From contig CM022672.1 of the NCBI GenBank assembly GCA_012295275.1, positions 17,284,894 to 17,346,893 on the forward strand: DNA of 62,000 nt. The letters run 5' to 3'. The notes under the pieces were generated by a model. The model was not told the DNA's origin and did not search any database. It saw nothing but the letters and a program-made list of their open reading frames with translations. Position 1 is the stretch's first letter, and each line of letters begins with the position of its first letter. The translations under genes and the position numbers were made by a program. Shown piece by piece: positions 24,901 to 40,700 of the stretch. This DNA comes from Chrysomallon squamiferum (Eukaryota > Mollusca > Gastropoda > Neomphalida > Peltospiridae).

Positions 24901-26557
24901 CTAACTTAAAAAAAAAAGTGTTTCACAGCAATGTCAAACACAGCTATAATAAATGTATATTACTGTTAAATACTGCAGATAAATAATAAAAAGTTTGTTG
25001 TATTTAGCCTAACTTTCTTATTTGCATTTTGAACAAAAACAAAGTATTTCAAAAGCCATGATAAACAGTTGCGTTCATACAAACAAACTCAAGCTCACAT
25101 CTGGTAAAACACACACACAAAGACACTTCTGTAATTGAACACAAATTCATCAGAGGGTAATATAAAAGACAAGTCAAGGTTTCTCAAAGTAATAGTGCTA
25201 TTATAATCTCAGACAGCATGAAAAGAAAAGTACTGAAAACATTTGATGCACGAAGCCACATTTCTGCCTTCACTTTTATAGTGATTGGTTTTTTACTTTT
25301 ATGTTTTCTCTTATCAAAACTTACCCAAAGCCATCATCCCCTTGCCTGGGAAAAAAAAAAAAAAAAATAAATAAATTAGAACTTTACTCTATACAACCTG
25401 AACAATAATAAAAACTCTGGCTGAACTGTCTAGTAATCAGCTAACACATGTTAGTTATTTTCTGTTACTGTCAGTTATACTGTTTTCATATTGTTTCTTT
25501 CTGCAAAAATATGTATGTTTTTATGTGCATTTCTGTACATACAGTGTTTGTATGTGTGTATGTATATGCATGTGTGTGCATGAGTGCATGCACTTACTTG
25601 TACGTGCAAATATGTTCTGTAATATAAATGATTTGTTCTAAAATCTCAGGCTAAAATTACACAGACTAATTAAAACAAAACAAAAACTGACATATTAAGG
25701 ACATTGATATTCATAAATACTATGACTAGTGATAAAAATCAATATTACTTTTTTCCTGTATCAACAAATCCATATTTGTTTTTGTTATATGAATAAGATA
25801 CTATTTATTACCTCTGTTCATGATCAACTGAACAAACAACATGTTGATTAAGCAATAAATATAGTGTTACTATTTCGCAACAAATAATAGAGTTTAATTT
25901 ACGAATGAATAATTTCTACAGAAATTCAGTCTGACAAGCAAAGTCATTAAAATTTTATCTCAACAGTTTGTAATTTACTAAATCTAAAACTCACTAATAA
26001 TTTTCTGATATATGAATTAGTGTTTATCTTTCATGTAGTTCACATACCTTTCTTGGCCTTCAGAAAATCAGGGGTTTCCTTTGAATAAGAAAAGTTAGCT
26101 GAAATAGAGAAAATAATAATAAATAAATAAATATTAAAATACAACAACTTAAACAATAAACAATAACTAAGATAATACATTAATCTAAGTAAATGCTACT
26201 GAGACTAGAAAATTGCATTCTGTTTAAAAATAAAGTGTGTGAATATTACACACACTGTAAAATATTTTAATATTTTTTTTTCATCCCTGATTAAGTGAGA
26301 TAAATAAATTATCATGAAAATAGTAATAATAATTGGGGGTTTGATGGGGTTTATGGCAGTTATGGTAGGTTTTTTCTTTTTTCAGAACAATAAATATATG
26401 ACGTGAATCCAAAGATAAAATTTCATGTTAACAACAACAAAAAAAGTTCTTTATGGCATGTCATAATCACTATATATATATAATACACAACATAAATCAT
26501 TTCTGAATATTTTTCAAAATTTAATTAATATCTTATAGATACATGCAATATATATAT

Positions 26558-26597
<40 letters not shown>

Positions 26598-26844
26598 TAT
26601 ATATTACCAGTGTATTATATAATTATTTCTTTTACTAGTAAACTGTGTTGTTTTTACATGAGGTAACATGAAATGTAAAAAGTGGTGTTGGCATAAAGAT
26701 ACTTTCTCAAAGTGCAGCTGCTGAACCAGTATTTGGAAAAAGACTAAGAACAATAACATACAAAACACAGACAGACAAACAGACACACACATACACACAC
26801 AAATATGCGAAAACACATGCACACATTACATACCACAGTAAATT

Positions 26845-26875
<31 letters not shown>

Positions 26876-28543
26876 AATTACATAATACATATATAAACAC
26901 ATAGACCACACACACACACATACAGACACACACCTTTGTAGAAGACCTAGTAAAGTTTAGTAAATAAACACTTCAATACCAGTATCAGATGTACATGTAT
27001 GTATGTATAACAAAATATGCAGCAAAGTTAATTTTAAAATATCTTTTTGTAGAGTTTCTCAAGATAAAACTAATACTTTACAAATAATAATAGTAAATTC
27101 AAGCATGCAGGTGCAAATAAATAATTATTCTAAACCAACATCAACAAATTGATAAATTATCCAGTCTTGTGTATTTTTTAAAATGGCAAACATGCTTCTA
27201 ACAATTAATTTTAAAATAATCCAATATATAACCTTCAAACATCTTTATAACTTTAAAATCAAACATGCACTTTTTTAAAACACTGGACATTTTATAACTT
27301 TATTTATATATATATATATATTTTTAAATAATTTTGATTTTTTATTAATTTATTACTTTATTAATGTTATACAATACATTTGTTTTTTTTTTTTTTTTTT
27401 TTAAATTAAATAAATGTGATTGTTATCTAATTATGTAACTGCTAGGGAAGGAAAAAAACTGAGAAGACCTTTAAGTACTTAGGCTGCACATATTTAAGTT
27501 GCTTTTTTATTATTTATTTATTTTTATTTTTTAGCTCAAAGGCTTAAAAAAGGGGACATTTTTGACTTCGAGTATAAAATTAAATAATGTCCCTGAAGCA
27601 AGCATGACTCACAAACAAGACCCAGTTTTCTTTACACAGTGTTAACATTCTTTTGCTGCTACAAACTTTGATTTTGTTTCTTAGAGCAAGCAACTGAATG
27701 ATCTGGTTCAAACTCTGACTAGTGTTAAAATGAAAACAACATGTAAAGGATCAACCAGGCTAATTTTTAACAAAAATGTCCAGGAAAACGGTCGACTTAC
27801 CACTAGAAATTCAGAAAAGAAATTATAAAATTGTTATTATTATTATTTAAAACTTTTTCTACATGGCATTTTTGCCCAAGTGTATTAAATTTAATATTTA
27901 GAAAAAATTTCATATAAGAACCAATTACTGAAACAAATTAATAAAAATAAATAAATAAATAAATAACTTTAGCCAGTTTTATGGTTACAGTTAGTTTTTA
28001 TTTAGATACAGAAAATGAACAAAGATATTTATAAATTTTTCTTTATAAAGGACTGTACCTTTAAAAAAAATTAAAAACAAACAAAACAAACATTTCAAAT
28101 GAAAAGAAATTTTTTTTTTTTTTTCATTTAATTTTATTCTAACTTATTCATGTGCAGCCCATTAGGATATATTTTTAATAAAACCCTACAACTAAATCCT
28201 AAAAATCAAGATTTGATCTAGATCAATAAGAAATAAACAGAAATATTACATACACAAGATTATAAATGAAAATAAAACTACTAAAGAAAGTGTCTAACCA
28301 AATCTACTCTCTATACAGGTGCTCTCATCTGCCCATCACAGTGTGGTTGGTTTTATTTTCAAAAAATATATTTTTCATTTATTATTATTATTATTATTTT
28401 TTTTTTTTATTATTATTTAATGTAATAATAAAATAAATAAATAAATAAATAAATAAATTAGGAAAAATCTTAATAATAATAATTTTTAAAAATTCTTAAT
28501 TTTACAAATTTAAACAATAAATAAAATATTTTTTCTTTTTCAA

Positions 28544-28581
<38 letters not shown>

Positions 28582-29782
28582 GATGAGAAAACGCAAAATT
28601 TATTATTTTTACTAAGACATTAACCAACTAGACTGTAGTTTGGGTTTTATGATATACAAAGAAAAAAAGAGCTCACAAACATATTATTTCATTCATTGGT
28701 GCAAAATTTCACTGTTCCTCAAGAAAGAAGAATGGAATGATAGATGGTACAAATAATGACAGATAGATGGATGAATGAATGATGAACACAACACAAAAAG
28801 GCCTAAGTCAGAAGAAACAACAGATGAAAAATGACCAAAAAAAAACAAACAAGTGATGACCTTTCTTAATTCCAGGTATAGCTGTGGATGAAGAAATTAT
28901 TTTCTTTTTTAAAATTGTGTTTTTACTTAAGAATGAAGATTAAAATAATATAAATTGTGAATTTTTATGTGCATTTGTGTGGCCTTTGTTAATTCCAGGT
29001 ACAGCTGAAGATGAAGTAATGATTTTTAAATTTTGTATTATGAAACTGATGAAATGACAAATTAACATTTGTTTTTGTGTGTTTGTGTGTGTATGAAATA
29101 AAAATCCATATTAAAATGGTGGTTTCTAACAGTGCACAAATGTTTTTCACAATATGGTGATAATACACTAAACATGTGTTTTTTCAAATGTATTGGTGCA
29201 TTAATTAAAATATTTATTAACAAAAGACAACTTCAATTTCAATAATAAATATATAAATAAATAATTCTTCACATATTAAATTTTTCTGAATTAAAATTTC
29301 TATTTTGTTATAAAATTATTTAAATAAATGAAAAAAAAAAAAAAAAAAAAAGATCAAAAGTAAAATAAAATATATATGAATGGATTTTGTACAGTATAAA
29401 ATTGGGGTATGCCTGCCATTTATATATAAAATGCATATATTAAGCAAATATGCACTTGCATGTGTTTATCTGAACCGATTATCTGGAAGAATATTTGCAC
29501 GAAGGAGTTTTAATTAAGTCTCATTTGGTTATACATAACAACAAAGCCTAATCCGACTGGTAACTCAGACTTACGAGGCCGATGGTATGCTGGCTTTGAC
29601 TTCTCAGGTGGGTTGAGGCTAGCTCGTTTCATGTAGCTTTGAGTCCCGTTCGTCAGGTAACTCTGATTGTAAAACCGGCCGAAATTCATTTCAGATTTCC
29701 TTTCCAGTGGAAGAGAACCCTGCAAACAAGCAATACTGTCTTTATTATCTAATATCACTTTAAATTTTTAAATCTGTTTTGA

Positions 29783-29813
<31 letters not shown>

Positions 29814-31503
29814 ATTTTATTTTTATTTTTTTTATGTGTTTTTTTTTTTTTATTAATATTATTATTCATTTAATTAATTTTAAAGTATTCTTAGTATTTT
29901 TATTTCATCAATTTTATACTTATTGTGATGATAATTAACTACTGAAAGCAATATAAATTAAACTGAAAATAAAAATGTAATAAATAAATAAATAAATAAA
30001 TAAATAACAAGTTAATAAATAAATAAATAAATCTCTAACTTAAGTTCTGATATCCATTTATAACATCATTACTAATAAATTAATCAACCTGTTAATTTCA
30101 TTAAACAAAAAAAAAATAATAATAAATAAATAAATAAATAATAAAAAAATTAAATAAATTTGTTAAAATTTATTTGCCTGTCAGCATATATAAAATAAAC
30201 ATAAAAAATTTGAAAATATTTATTTGCCTATCTGTATATGTTGTGTGTGCAAAAATCAAACAATATTTTTTTAAATTAGCATAAATGTCTGATTACGAAA
30301 TGAAATAAATTAATACAAATTTTCTTGACATTTTATCTTTTTAACCTGCAGCTAATTAATGTGAATGACGAAAGAAAGAACAGAAAAGAACTGATTTACT
30401 TATTAAAAATGGATCTGCTTTAATTTCTTCAAAAAAAACAAAAAAAACCTCTAATAATTAACAGTTTTCTGAATGATATTTTATATACAACATATTAGTG
30501 CAACAGTTAAAGCAGAAAGATTAATCAAAATTATTTCAAAAAATAACAATAATAATAAAAATAAAGATTGATAGATAGAACAAAAGTGGATAGATATGTT
30601 TGTAACATTATAAAAAAAAAAAATCAACTAAATAAAAAATAATTAGAAGAAAAAATAAAAAAACTAAGATTTGAAATTATAGAAAGATAATTAAAAAACA
30701 AATTATGTACCTAAAAAAAAAAAATGTTTTAAAATTAAAAAAATGGTTACAGAGAGAGAAATCTGCAGATTCACTGGAGAAAATTTTATTTCAAGTTACA
30801 AACCTTTTTGACCATTGGCCAAAATTTTCCAGGGAAACACATTCCCGTTAAAGAATGCATTAAACACTAGAAAGTCAGGTATTGATATTTTGTAAATATA
30901 TAAATATATCACAGATTTAAATAATATGTGTTTATGACAATGAACTTCTTAATTTCTAATTGTAAAGACAAACTTTTAAACAGAAAAATAAAAGAAAGAA
31001 AGAAAAAAGAACCACGTACATATATATTATTTTGTTTTATAAAATGTATTTAATAAAGAATAACAATATACCAGTAATGAAAGTAAACTAAGATAAAAAA
31101 ATAATTAAAAAAACTATATATAAAAATATAACACTAACATTTCACTTAACAGAGATTCAAATAAAATTTGAAATAACATAATTCAGTACCTTAATAATGT
31201 AAATTCATTTTAAAATCTGCAGAATATAAAATAAAATAAACACTTAAAGCTTTTTGTTTGCTCTAGTGGTGGTACTACAATTTGGTGAGTGTGATATGCT
31301 TTTAATGTTAACTTTTTGTAACAGATAGACAGCATAATATACACAGAGCAGAGTGTTATTAAACTGAGTTAACGAATTTAAGTATTAATATGGAAAATTA
31401 TGTCGAGTACCTATCTCAGCAAATAAAACATATGTTTATTTATTTATTTATTTTTTTTGTTAATTAAAAAAAAAAGTTATTAAAAAATAGATAAATAAAG
31501 AGA

Positions 31504-31536
<33 letters not shown>

Positions 31537-34500
31537 TAAATATTATAAAATAAAATAAAGAAATTAACAAATAAAGCAATAAGTAAATAAACCAATATTA
31601 AGTATTTTAAAATGATGATAATAAATACAAACAGAAATATTTTTTTTAAATTATTACCATAAATAATTAAACCACAAATATATATACGACATCACTACAC
31701 CAATAAGCAATAATCAAATTTTTCGAACTGATAAACTGTGTTTTTATTTTGAGTATTCTATTAAATATATTTCCCTAAATAAAAATTCATGCCTGGTGTA
31801 TGAATCAACTAACAATGAACAACGGACAATGAATAATGAATGGGTGATAAATAAACCACTGAATAGAGAATGAATACTGAATGTTAGTGCTGGATACTCA
31901 CATTGTGCCGGTGTCTAAACACACTGCTTGTGGTGGAGGCTGAGGTGAGAGAACAAGTGGGACTTGCACTTCGAAATGAAAACTGAACACAGGACGACAA
32001 CGAAATAAAAGAGAAAAACATAAAACAAAATGCACAACACATAAAAACGAAAACCAAAAACCAAAAAAAAACAAAAAAAAAACAACATGGTGGAGGGATA
32101 AAAAAATCATAAAAATAATAGACACATCCAACTACAAATTACAAATTAAAAAATGTAATAAAGACAATCACCAAATATACACATATAATTATACCTACAC
32201 ATATATACATAAGGGGTTATATTAACCTGTTCTAGGAATTTCTTAATGTTTTAAACCTTCTAAATATTAGTATCATCAAAAATTAGATTCTGTATTTATT
32301 CATTTGACAGATTACTGATATTAAAAATTAAAATAATAAAAAAAAACTATTTTAATTTAACATTTTAAAGTTTATTTGATGTAAGTGTACTGGTCGAAGT
32401 ATTGAAGAATTTGCCTTGAAACCACTGAAGAGGATTTAAATTTTGAACTGTTTTTTAATGAATTAATTATGGAACTTAGGTCAGTGAAAATGGCCAGCAA
32501 ACATTAAAATTCAGGGAATTTCAAAACACCCATTACAAATAAACTGTTCAAGTTAATACCATGTACTGAACCAAAATAATTATCTACAAACATGTTCATG
32601 TTCTTTTCAACATTTGCTACATATTACAATATCTGACAGCTCATTAAGTTTTCATGGTGCTTCTTGTTTCTGCACTCATTTCTTACAGTTGATACCTAGA
32701 TCAAAGAACAAGCTCTGCAAGTTTTAGTGTTCAATATTTCATACTCAGATAAAATATTACATTTCAAAGTGATACTTGCTGCAAAATTTGAATCTCTAGA
32801 AAATCAATATTGATGTATGCGGTGCGAAATGACTATAAATGTTGTACTTTTTAAAAACTGGATTCAATCCATAAAACTTGACAAATGTTTTTTTTTTTAG
32901 TATTACAAAATCATCTGTTACTTGGGGCATATGCTACCTTATAGTTATTAGTTAATGCATATCTTTTAATTAAGAACATATTATTGTAAATAAAAAAAAA
33001 ATTAATTAAACGATTAAAAAATTAACAACAACAACAAAAAAAAGCTTTAATGATTATTGAAACATAACCTTCTTTACAGGAAGAAAACTAAAAAGACAAA
33101 ATGAAAATTCAAGGTCACCCAACAATTATTTTTCAAAACTATCCATTTTGCAACTAAATTGAATTTGGCAAAATTCCTCCATGTCAGAACATGCAAAACA
33201 TACAAATTATTATTTCTATGATGAGCTCTGACGGCATTGCTTGAACAGGTTGGATCCCTTCCATCCTTTTAATGAAAAAACGTCTTTGAAAGCGTAAACA
33301 CAATAACCCAGTCTTTTTGAAAATCAGCGTGCAGGGTAAAAGGTAAGAGGTTTTATTGATTACATTCTTGCCAAGTTTCATAAAGGATTCTTTCAGCAAA
33401 AGTGAGATAAACCAAAGATGTATGCCATTTCTGGTTTTATCTCCAATCTCAGAGTTTGCTTGTCAATAAAAATAAACACAGGCTTGTAACCGTTTTGGTC
33501 TTGCATTTGAAAAGTTATCTTAGACAGGACAAATGGTTAAAAATAAATTATTTGATAAAAATAGTTTGTTTAATGTTTTTTTATTATTGCATATATATAT
33601 ATCCTTTAATGAAAATGTATTTGCCTATTTATTACATATACATTAATGTTTATTTAGATTTATATAACATCTGTAGGTGTTTTTATTTGTTATTTCTATT
33701 TGTTTAACACACTTCAAAAATAAGTTAATCTGATTATTCTGGGGGTTTTCAAAATAAATATGGATGGAATCATGCTGGTGTTAATCACATAATCACAAAA
33801 CATTGCTACAAAACCAAAAACAAATAATAATACAAAAATCTGTGAATACAGAGAACATCCTCAATGATAACGAAAATTTAGCTTTGTAATATACAGTTAC
33901 ATGAAATGACTGGTCAAACTGTTACAATGGCAGTTATTAATAAAATTATATTTTTTGGGATTCACAGAAACTATTAGTTACATGACAGTTACATATAAAT
34001 TGAAATATAAAAGTAAAAACATGTTTGTATTCACATCAATACATTTAGGCTTGAATAAACACCCACTCCCACACACAAACAGTTTACTAGAAATAAATAC
34101 ATACTACATACTACAGATCAAGTTAAAGGTGTACAAGATACTTTTTTCTATTCTTTTCAATTAGTAAAAAATATTATACATTTTTTTCCCCCTAAAACAT
34201 CATAACAGTTTGACCAAAAACACAAAATAAAACCATAAACATGCTGCATGATATACAGTGATGTATGACAGGTGAAAATACAGGTGAACACTGCATTTCT
34301 AAGTTACCTGTTGGTCATTGGGTGTAAACTGTTCCTCATCCTCACTTGCAGAGTGGTCAGTTCCTGAGCCAGGACCTGCAACAATAAGTAAAACATATGT
34401 CACCAGGACTGAATTTATTTAGTATGTAACACTTTTTAAAGCTATTTTACATCATTGTTTTTGATGAATCAGTCACAAATCACTGACTGGTATGGGAAAT

Positions 34501-34604
34501 AAAATGAAAAAGGTAACCATGAAAGATTATAGGTTCAGGGTGGGTATGTTTGTATTTGTGTGTTTATTTGTATGTGTGTATGTGTGGGAGTGTCTGTATG
34601 AGAT

Positions 34605-34678
<74 letters not shown>

Positions 34679-37160
34679 TAAGTCAGACAGGCAGAGAGAA
34701 AGACTGACAGAGAAAGAGAACAGACTGAAAAAAGTCAATTTAAAGACAAATAATTAGATACAACAATAGGATATAACTTCCCTTGAGACCATTTGGACTG
34801 AAACATAAATCTATAAAACAAAGTTTTCTGTGGCTAGAGTAATGATATTTCCAGTCAGATTTATGATCTGCTGACAAAGCATACCTAATTACAGATATTA
34901 CTGTAAGTCCTATGATGACCATTGTTAAGCCATATAGCTTCAGCATGAATAATTCACATACATGAATACAGAAGAATACAATGAACTAATGAACTTTAAT
35001 CGTAGATATCCTGCTTTAATAATGATCCATAAATTATCAAGCTTATTAGATTTGCTTTAAAAACAAAATCTGATGCTTAATAAAGAAAATTATTCCCAAT
35101 TCATTTTTATATCGTACTTGTCAATTGTTTTTTTTGTTTTTTTTTTAGATATATTGTCCTGTTTAGGCAATACTCTGTACATACCTTCTTCAAGGAAAGA
35201 CATGAATGTGTAAGGTAACACTGGACAGAGAGCTGAATGCAATGTTTGACAACATACAGCAAGGTCTGTTGTGAATGTTTGGGACTTACTCTATAAACAT
35301 TACCTCAGCAACATTTTCTCTCTCTACTTTTTTTTTTTTTTTTTTAAAATGTCATGGCCAGAAAGTTAATTAGCTGTGCTTTGAACTGACACATGAAGCA
35401 AACAAATGATTTACCCGATAGTGACTGCATAGGTGAGGGCAGTTAATTTTTCTCTTTTTTTAAATTTTATATAAGGTACTCAAGAAAAAAGAATAAAGAA
35501 TAAAATATATATATATATATAAAAAAAGAAAGAAATAAAAAAAAAAAAACATTTATTTTAAAAAAATAAATGGTTTTTTTTCTTATTTCTTTCTTTCTTT
35601 TTTAGGTGGCATTATGGATGGGTATTATAATCTAATTTAAAAAAAAAATTAAATTTAAAATAAATAAAATAAAGTTTGCAAAAATGGAAAAAAAACACAA
35701 TAATAATACTTAACCATAGACACACACACACACACACACACACATGTACATGTACATTCTTGTATTCATGTACCCATGTATGCACCCATATATACATGTA
35801 TTAATGTTTTCTTTAACTTGAATTTAATATCCTTGTTGCTGTTTTTTTAACCTCCACCTCAATATTAAAATATGTCATGAAACATTCATTCAGTATGTTG
35901 TTCACAAAGTCTTTTTCTTATAAAATATTAACTGTTAAAAAAACAATTATCACAATAACATATCGATGCAGGAGGCATTAATAGATCATAAATACACTCA
36001 ACACACTGTTTTATTATTTAAATCTATTCTCACCAGAAGGCTTTGTAAGTGACACTAGTTCTTTTTTTTTCCATACATTAAAAATAAATATTTAACACAT
36101 TTAGAATTGATGAATTGGACCATTTTACAATGAAATTATTATTCAGTATTCAGAAAACATTTTTTTGTCGGCTACAGGTTTATCAGAATGTTCCATTTAA
36201 CTGCAGTAATACCTTTTCTTTGCCAGTTTAATTTCTATATGCATGTCTGTGTGTTAAATACATCTGCATGAATGTGTCAGTAGATGTTTGTGCACAACTG
36301 TACACATGGATACATATAAAAAGTGTGTGTATCTTCATTTTTATTAAATTAGATCTTTAAGATTTGCAACAATAATTTTTTTTTTCTTTTAATTTGATAT
36401 ATGTTTTATGAAAATGTCATTCGAAAAGCCTGACTAGAATGAGCCTGTCACAGAATCTGTCATTTTGAAATGCAACTGACACCTCAGATAACCTCAACAG
36501 GATGAGTCAGAAAAATGGAAATAGCTGATCTGAATTGAATCCATCATGTGAGATGTAATGTATCACAAAACTTTATTTGAAACACAGAAATTCTATCCAG
36601 AATGATTCTGTTACTTTGTAAATATAGAAGGAAGTTAAATATGACTTTACCAAATGTCACACTTTTGTGTAAAATAAAATTCTGATGTTTAAAACAATCA
36701 GATTAGCTTTTATTAAAAACAATGATTATTAAAATTATTAGAAACATGTAACATTAGACAGTTATTATTGTACAGTTAAGGGAAAAATGAAGGAATAAAC
36801 AGTTTTAATGCAGTTGTAAGGTATGACACAGGTATAATATAGGTAAATATACCAAGTGAGAAAGGAAACCCACTTTCCTGACAAAAGAGTCTAATGGAGC
36901 ATCACTCTTCTTCTTACACATAAGTGTTTTTATTAACTGGTATAAGCATTTATATATGAATGTCAAATGGACACACACACATACAGACACTTGGGTATAT
37001 TTATGCTCTTAATCAGAATAATATAATATTTAATTTAGAAACAAAATAAATAGAATATACACCCAAAAATAACCCATGAATAAAAAATTAAAATAAAGGT
37101 TAAATAATGAAGATAAAAAGAATAAAAATAAATGGTAAATATGAAATGATATGAAACCAA

Positions 37161-37196
<36 letters not shown>

Positions 37197-37305
37197 CATA
37201 AGAACAGATTAAAAAAATAAATAAAATGCATTCGGAAACTTTCTGAAAAAAACAACAAAAAAATCCCAACTAATACTAACAATAAAAAAAAAAAATGAAA
37301 ATAAA

Positions 37306-37342
<37 letters not shown>

Positions 37343-37671
37343 AAATAAAAATAAAACAACAAACAACACTATCAGTGAGTGTGTGGATGGAATATGATAA
37401 AAGCAAGATGCACTAACAGGACTTTCATTTCCTGTGTGACCCATGAGATACCTCAGCAGTGATGTAGAAATAATGCACTTGGCTATCAATCAATATTGTT
37501 GCAATAATTTACACTGTTTAATGCACTACTGCTCATGTGATAAAGCCCACCTAACAGATGAAACAAAGCTGAAATGATATTTGTTACCCATGAAAAGTAT
37601 TTGAAATAATTTCCTTTTTTTTTTTAAATATTTTTTGTTACAAGTTAATAATAATAATAATAATAATAACA

Positions 37672-37705
<34 letters not shown>

Positions 37706-40700
37706 TAGTTAATTATATAAATAAATAGATAAATAAACAGTAATTTATAAATAAATAGTAATAAATTTGGTAGATTTCAGACATTAATCAGTTAAAGCAG
37801 TCCACATGTTGGAATCAGCATTGTTTCACCTTTTTTAATCATCATTATATAAAAATATACGATTAAGTTTGATGCCTAACAATCATTTACTTTAAAATGT
37901 GTAGAAAAGTCTTCAAAACAAAAATAATTATTCCTTCACGCACAAAAAAATGTAAAATAAAAGTTTACAGCCAACATGTTTTTTTCTTCTCACTTTCTGA
38001 AAAGCTATAAATTTCACATGTAAACAAAACTGATAACGACACATGACCCACAGCCAATTAATTTGGTGAATTAATGAGGGTCTACCTACTGGGTACAATT
38101 TCTTATCATCCTCACACTAACATTTTTTTTCACCCATTTCTGTATATCATTAAGAGTATCACGTTTCAAATGTTCGTGTCTTATAGCTGGAATCCTTGTA
38201 TGTTTGAAATGAAAACAGAATTAATTAGAAACTCAGGTTTCATTCATGGTTAATATGCAGCAGAGAGTTCTAATGTACTAAAAATAGTTTTTTTTTTTTT
38301 TTTGTAGTGTTTTATGTTGAAAATTATGCGTGCAAAGACACAAAAAACACATGCATTCAGTAGGTATCAGAAACAATCATTGTTACAGATATCATTTTAG
38401 TATCTTCCACTAACTTCACATTATGATGAAAGAATTTCAACTTCACAACCCAGTGATGATGATTCTGTTAGGTTCAGATGGCAATGACAATGTGTATAAT
38501 TCTTTTTCTTTTATTATCAGTAGTGTTTTTTTTAAAAGATGTTAGACTTCTTGTTTCCCTTGTATCTTTACCTATCTTTTCTCTAAAGATTTTCATTCAA
38601 GAAAAAGGTTGCTGAAGTCCAAAGATGATGTATTTTTTTGTTTCTACAACAATTTCACTGATATTCAATTTCCACCTGGTCTGTGTACAAACTGATATGA
38701 ATGTAGTAAACAGTGACTGTTTTTTTAACATAATTCTTTGTAAAAATTAAAAAGGACTTTTATTACTAACCCACTGGTTATTTTCTGGCATAAAAAAAGT
38801 GAAAAAGAAAAAAAAAGAACACTTAGAACAGATGGAAATTCCTGATGTTTACATGATTATTACATGTCAACAATAATAGAATAAAAATATTAAATTCATT
38901 CACATGAAATAACTTAGTAATGCCTTTGATATATCAGATGTGCAGCACTGGCTAGAAATTGAATCAGATCAACAATCAGCTTGGCTACTAAACAAAAAAA
39001 TCACCCAAGGCAATAGGGATCTGAGACCAACCCACCCTTGCAATTTATATCATTTTTTAAAAATTTTATGATTCCATTCCTAAAGGGTGCTCAGTAATAC
39101 ATCACTATTTTACTTTTACAGCAGAATTTATTTTCATAATAATTTGACACTTTTGTTTATATAAGTTTTCTTTTTTCTTTTCAAAGATTGTGTATTATTT
39201 ATTTATCTTGCTTTTGTTTTCCTTTTTTTTTTTTTTTTTTTTTTTATATGTAAAAAAAGCAAGGAAAAAGTTAATTGCTGCTGTACTGGAATGTGACTTT
39301 TCAAAGGTCTTTCTAACAGATTTTATAGCTGTTTGACATTTTCCTATAGTTTACAGGAATGTGGGTGTCAGAAAACATTCTGGTTTTCTCTCATCTTGTG
39401 AGACCAAGTGGCAGCAACTCAGTTGGTTATTGGCTTTCAGCCACTGGCTTCTTACGTAGAAAACAGGAATGGAATAATTTGTTTAAATGTGTCTGTATAA
39501 GTGTGAGTGTGTGTACGGTACACATCTGTGTTTGCCTACATCTGTTTGCCTACAAATGTGTATGCAATATTTATGTAATACATTTTCGACAGATACTAAT
39601 TTTTTTTTTTTTTTTTGCTGTTGTGTTTTTTGAAATGTGTTTTCAGTTCAGAAATTACTAGTAAATTGCTGTACTAAACAATTCTTATTTATAGCAAATC
39701 ATCATAGTGAGAAAAAAAATATTTATGAAAAATAATCTTTGTTTATTTTATTATATTATCAGTGAAAAATAAAGAGAATAAAATAGTCTTTGAAAATAGA
39801 AAAATCAGAAAACTGAAGAAATAAATGAAAAAGAAAATTAAATTTTTTTTTTTTTTTTAATATATATATATATATATTGTGATAATAATAATAATAATAA
39901 AAGTAGTAGTAGTAGTAATAGTAGTAAAAATAACTGACCACAGAACTCTAACCAAAACACAAACCAGACTGACACATCTTATCATAACATAAAACTGATA
40001 TCCTGAGACAATGTGTTTGGTAAATATGTGAAGGTCAGAAACCACTGTAAGCTCAAAGACCTGGTAATAAAAAAAAAATAAAAAACTAACTGGACAAGCT
40101 TGGCTGGAGTCTGTTAGGGAATGTCTTCATAAATTAGAATGGTATCAGCTCTAATCAGCACCTACTGCTTTCATAACAGAAAACTGCACAGTGAAATATT
40201 GGAATCATCATGTTTATTAGTTTAATTTGAAGTTTTTCCAAATAATAAAACATCAGCTGGAGGCAAAATTATCACTCAAGTCTCAGGCTGGAATGTACCA
40301 AACAGGAAACAGTTCAACACTTTATTATTTTTTAATCATCAAATAGTAGTAATTTTCCATCTTTATCTTTCAGGAATTTATTATATTTTGATAATTCTTA
40401 GATTCATTATAAACATTGCTATGACCATGACCTTGGTGTTGATCTCAGTAAAAGATATTTAGATGGAGTTGTAAAAAAATAAATGAATGAGATTTTCTAA
40501 CAATTCTTTTAATATTTTTATATTAAATATTAAAAGTAATGGTCATGAAAAAGAATTTCAGTGCTGCTATGCTAATTTTCCATAAAACAGAAAGCTCATA
40601 ATCAACCATGTATGGTGGCACAGGAAATAGCCCAATGATTTTCTGAGGAGACTCAATCCTACAATCTTTCAGAGTTTAGAATCCATGTGGTTGTGTGTGT

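Larger units (their letters stand above)
20082..26047 (-). other. abLIM introns between exons 15 and 5
   Basis: Ten GT-AG introns of roughly 180 bp to 1.3 kb. They hold AAC (about 20950-20978), AT (21925-21956, followed by GATA/GACA units) and AT/CA short repeats and A/T runs. No further exons were recognised. Confidence 0.7.

Noticed and set aside
27801-27802. A 2-nt microexon (tttctag-TG-gtaagt on the minus strand)
   Set aside because: The signals look good, but including two bases would break the frame that joins exons 29575 and 26098 perfectly.
37196-37489. Phe-rich minus-strand open frames
   Set aside because: They are translations of A/T homopolymers and AAAT repeats.
39359-39661. Plus-strand 100-codon open frame
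   Set aside because: Cys/Val-rich low-complexity translation of TG-rich intron sequence. No family likeness.
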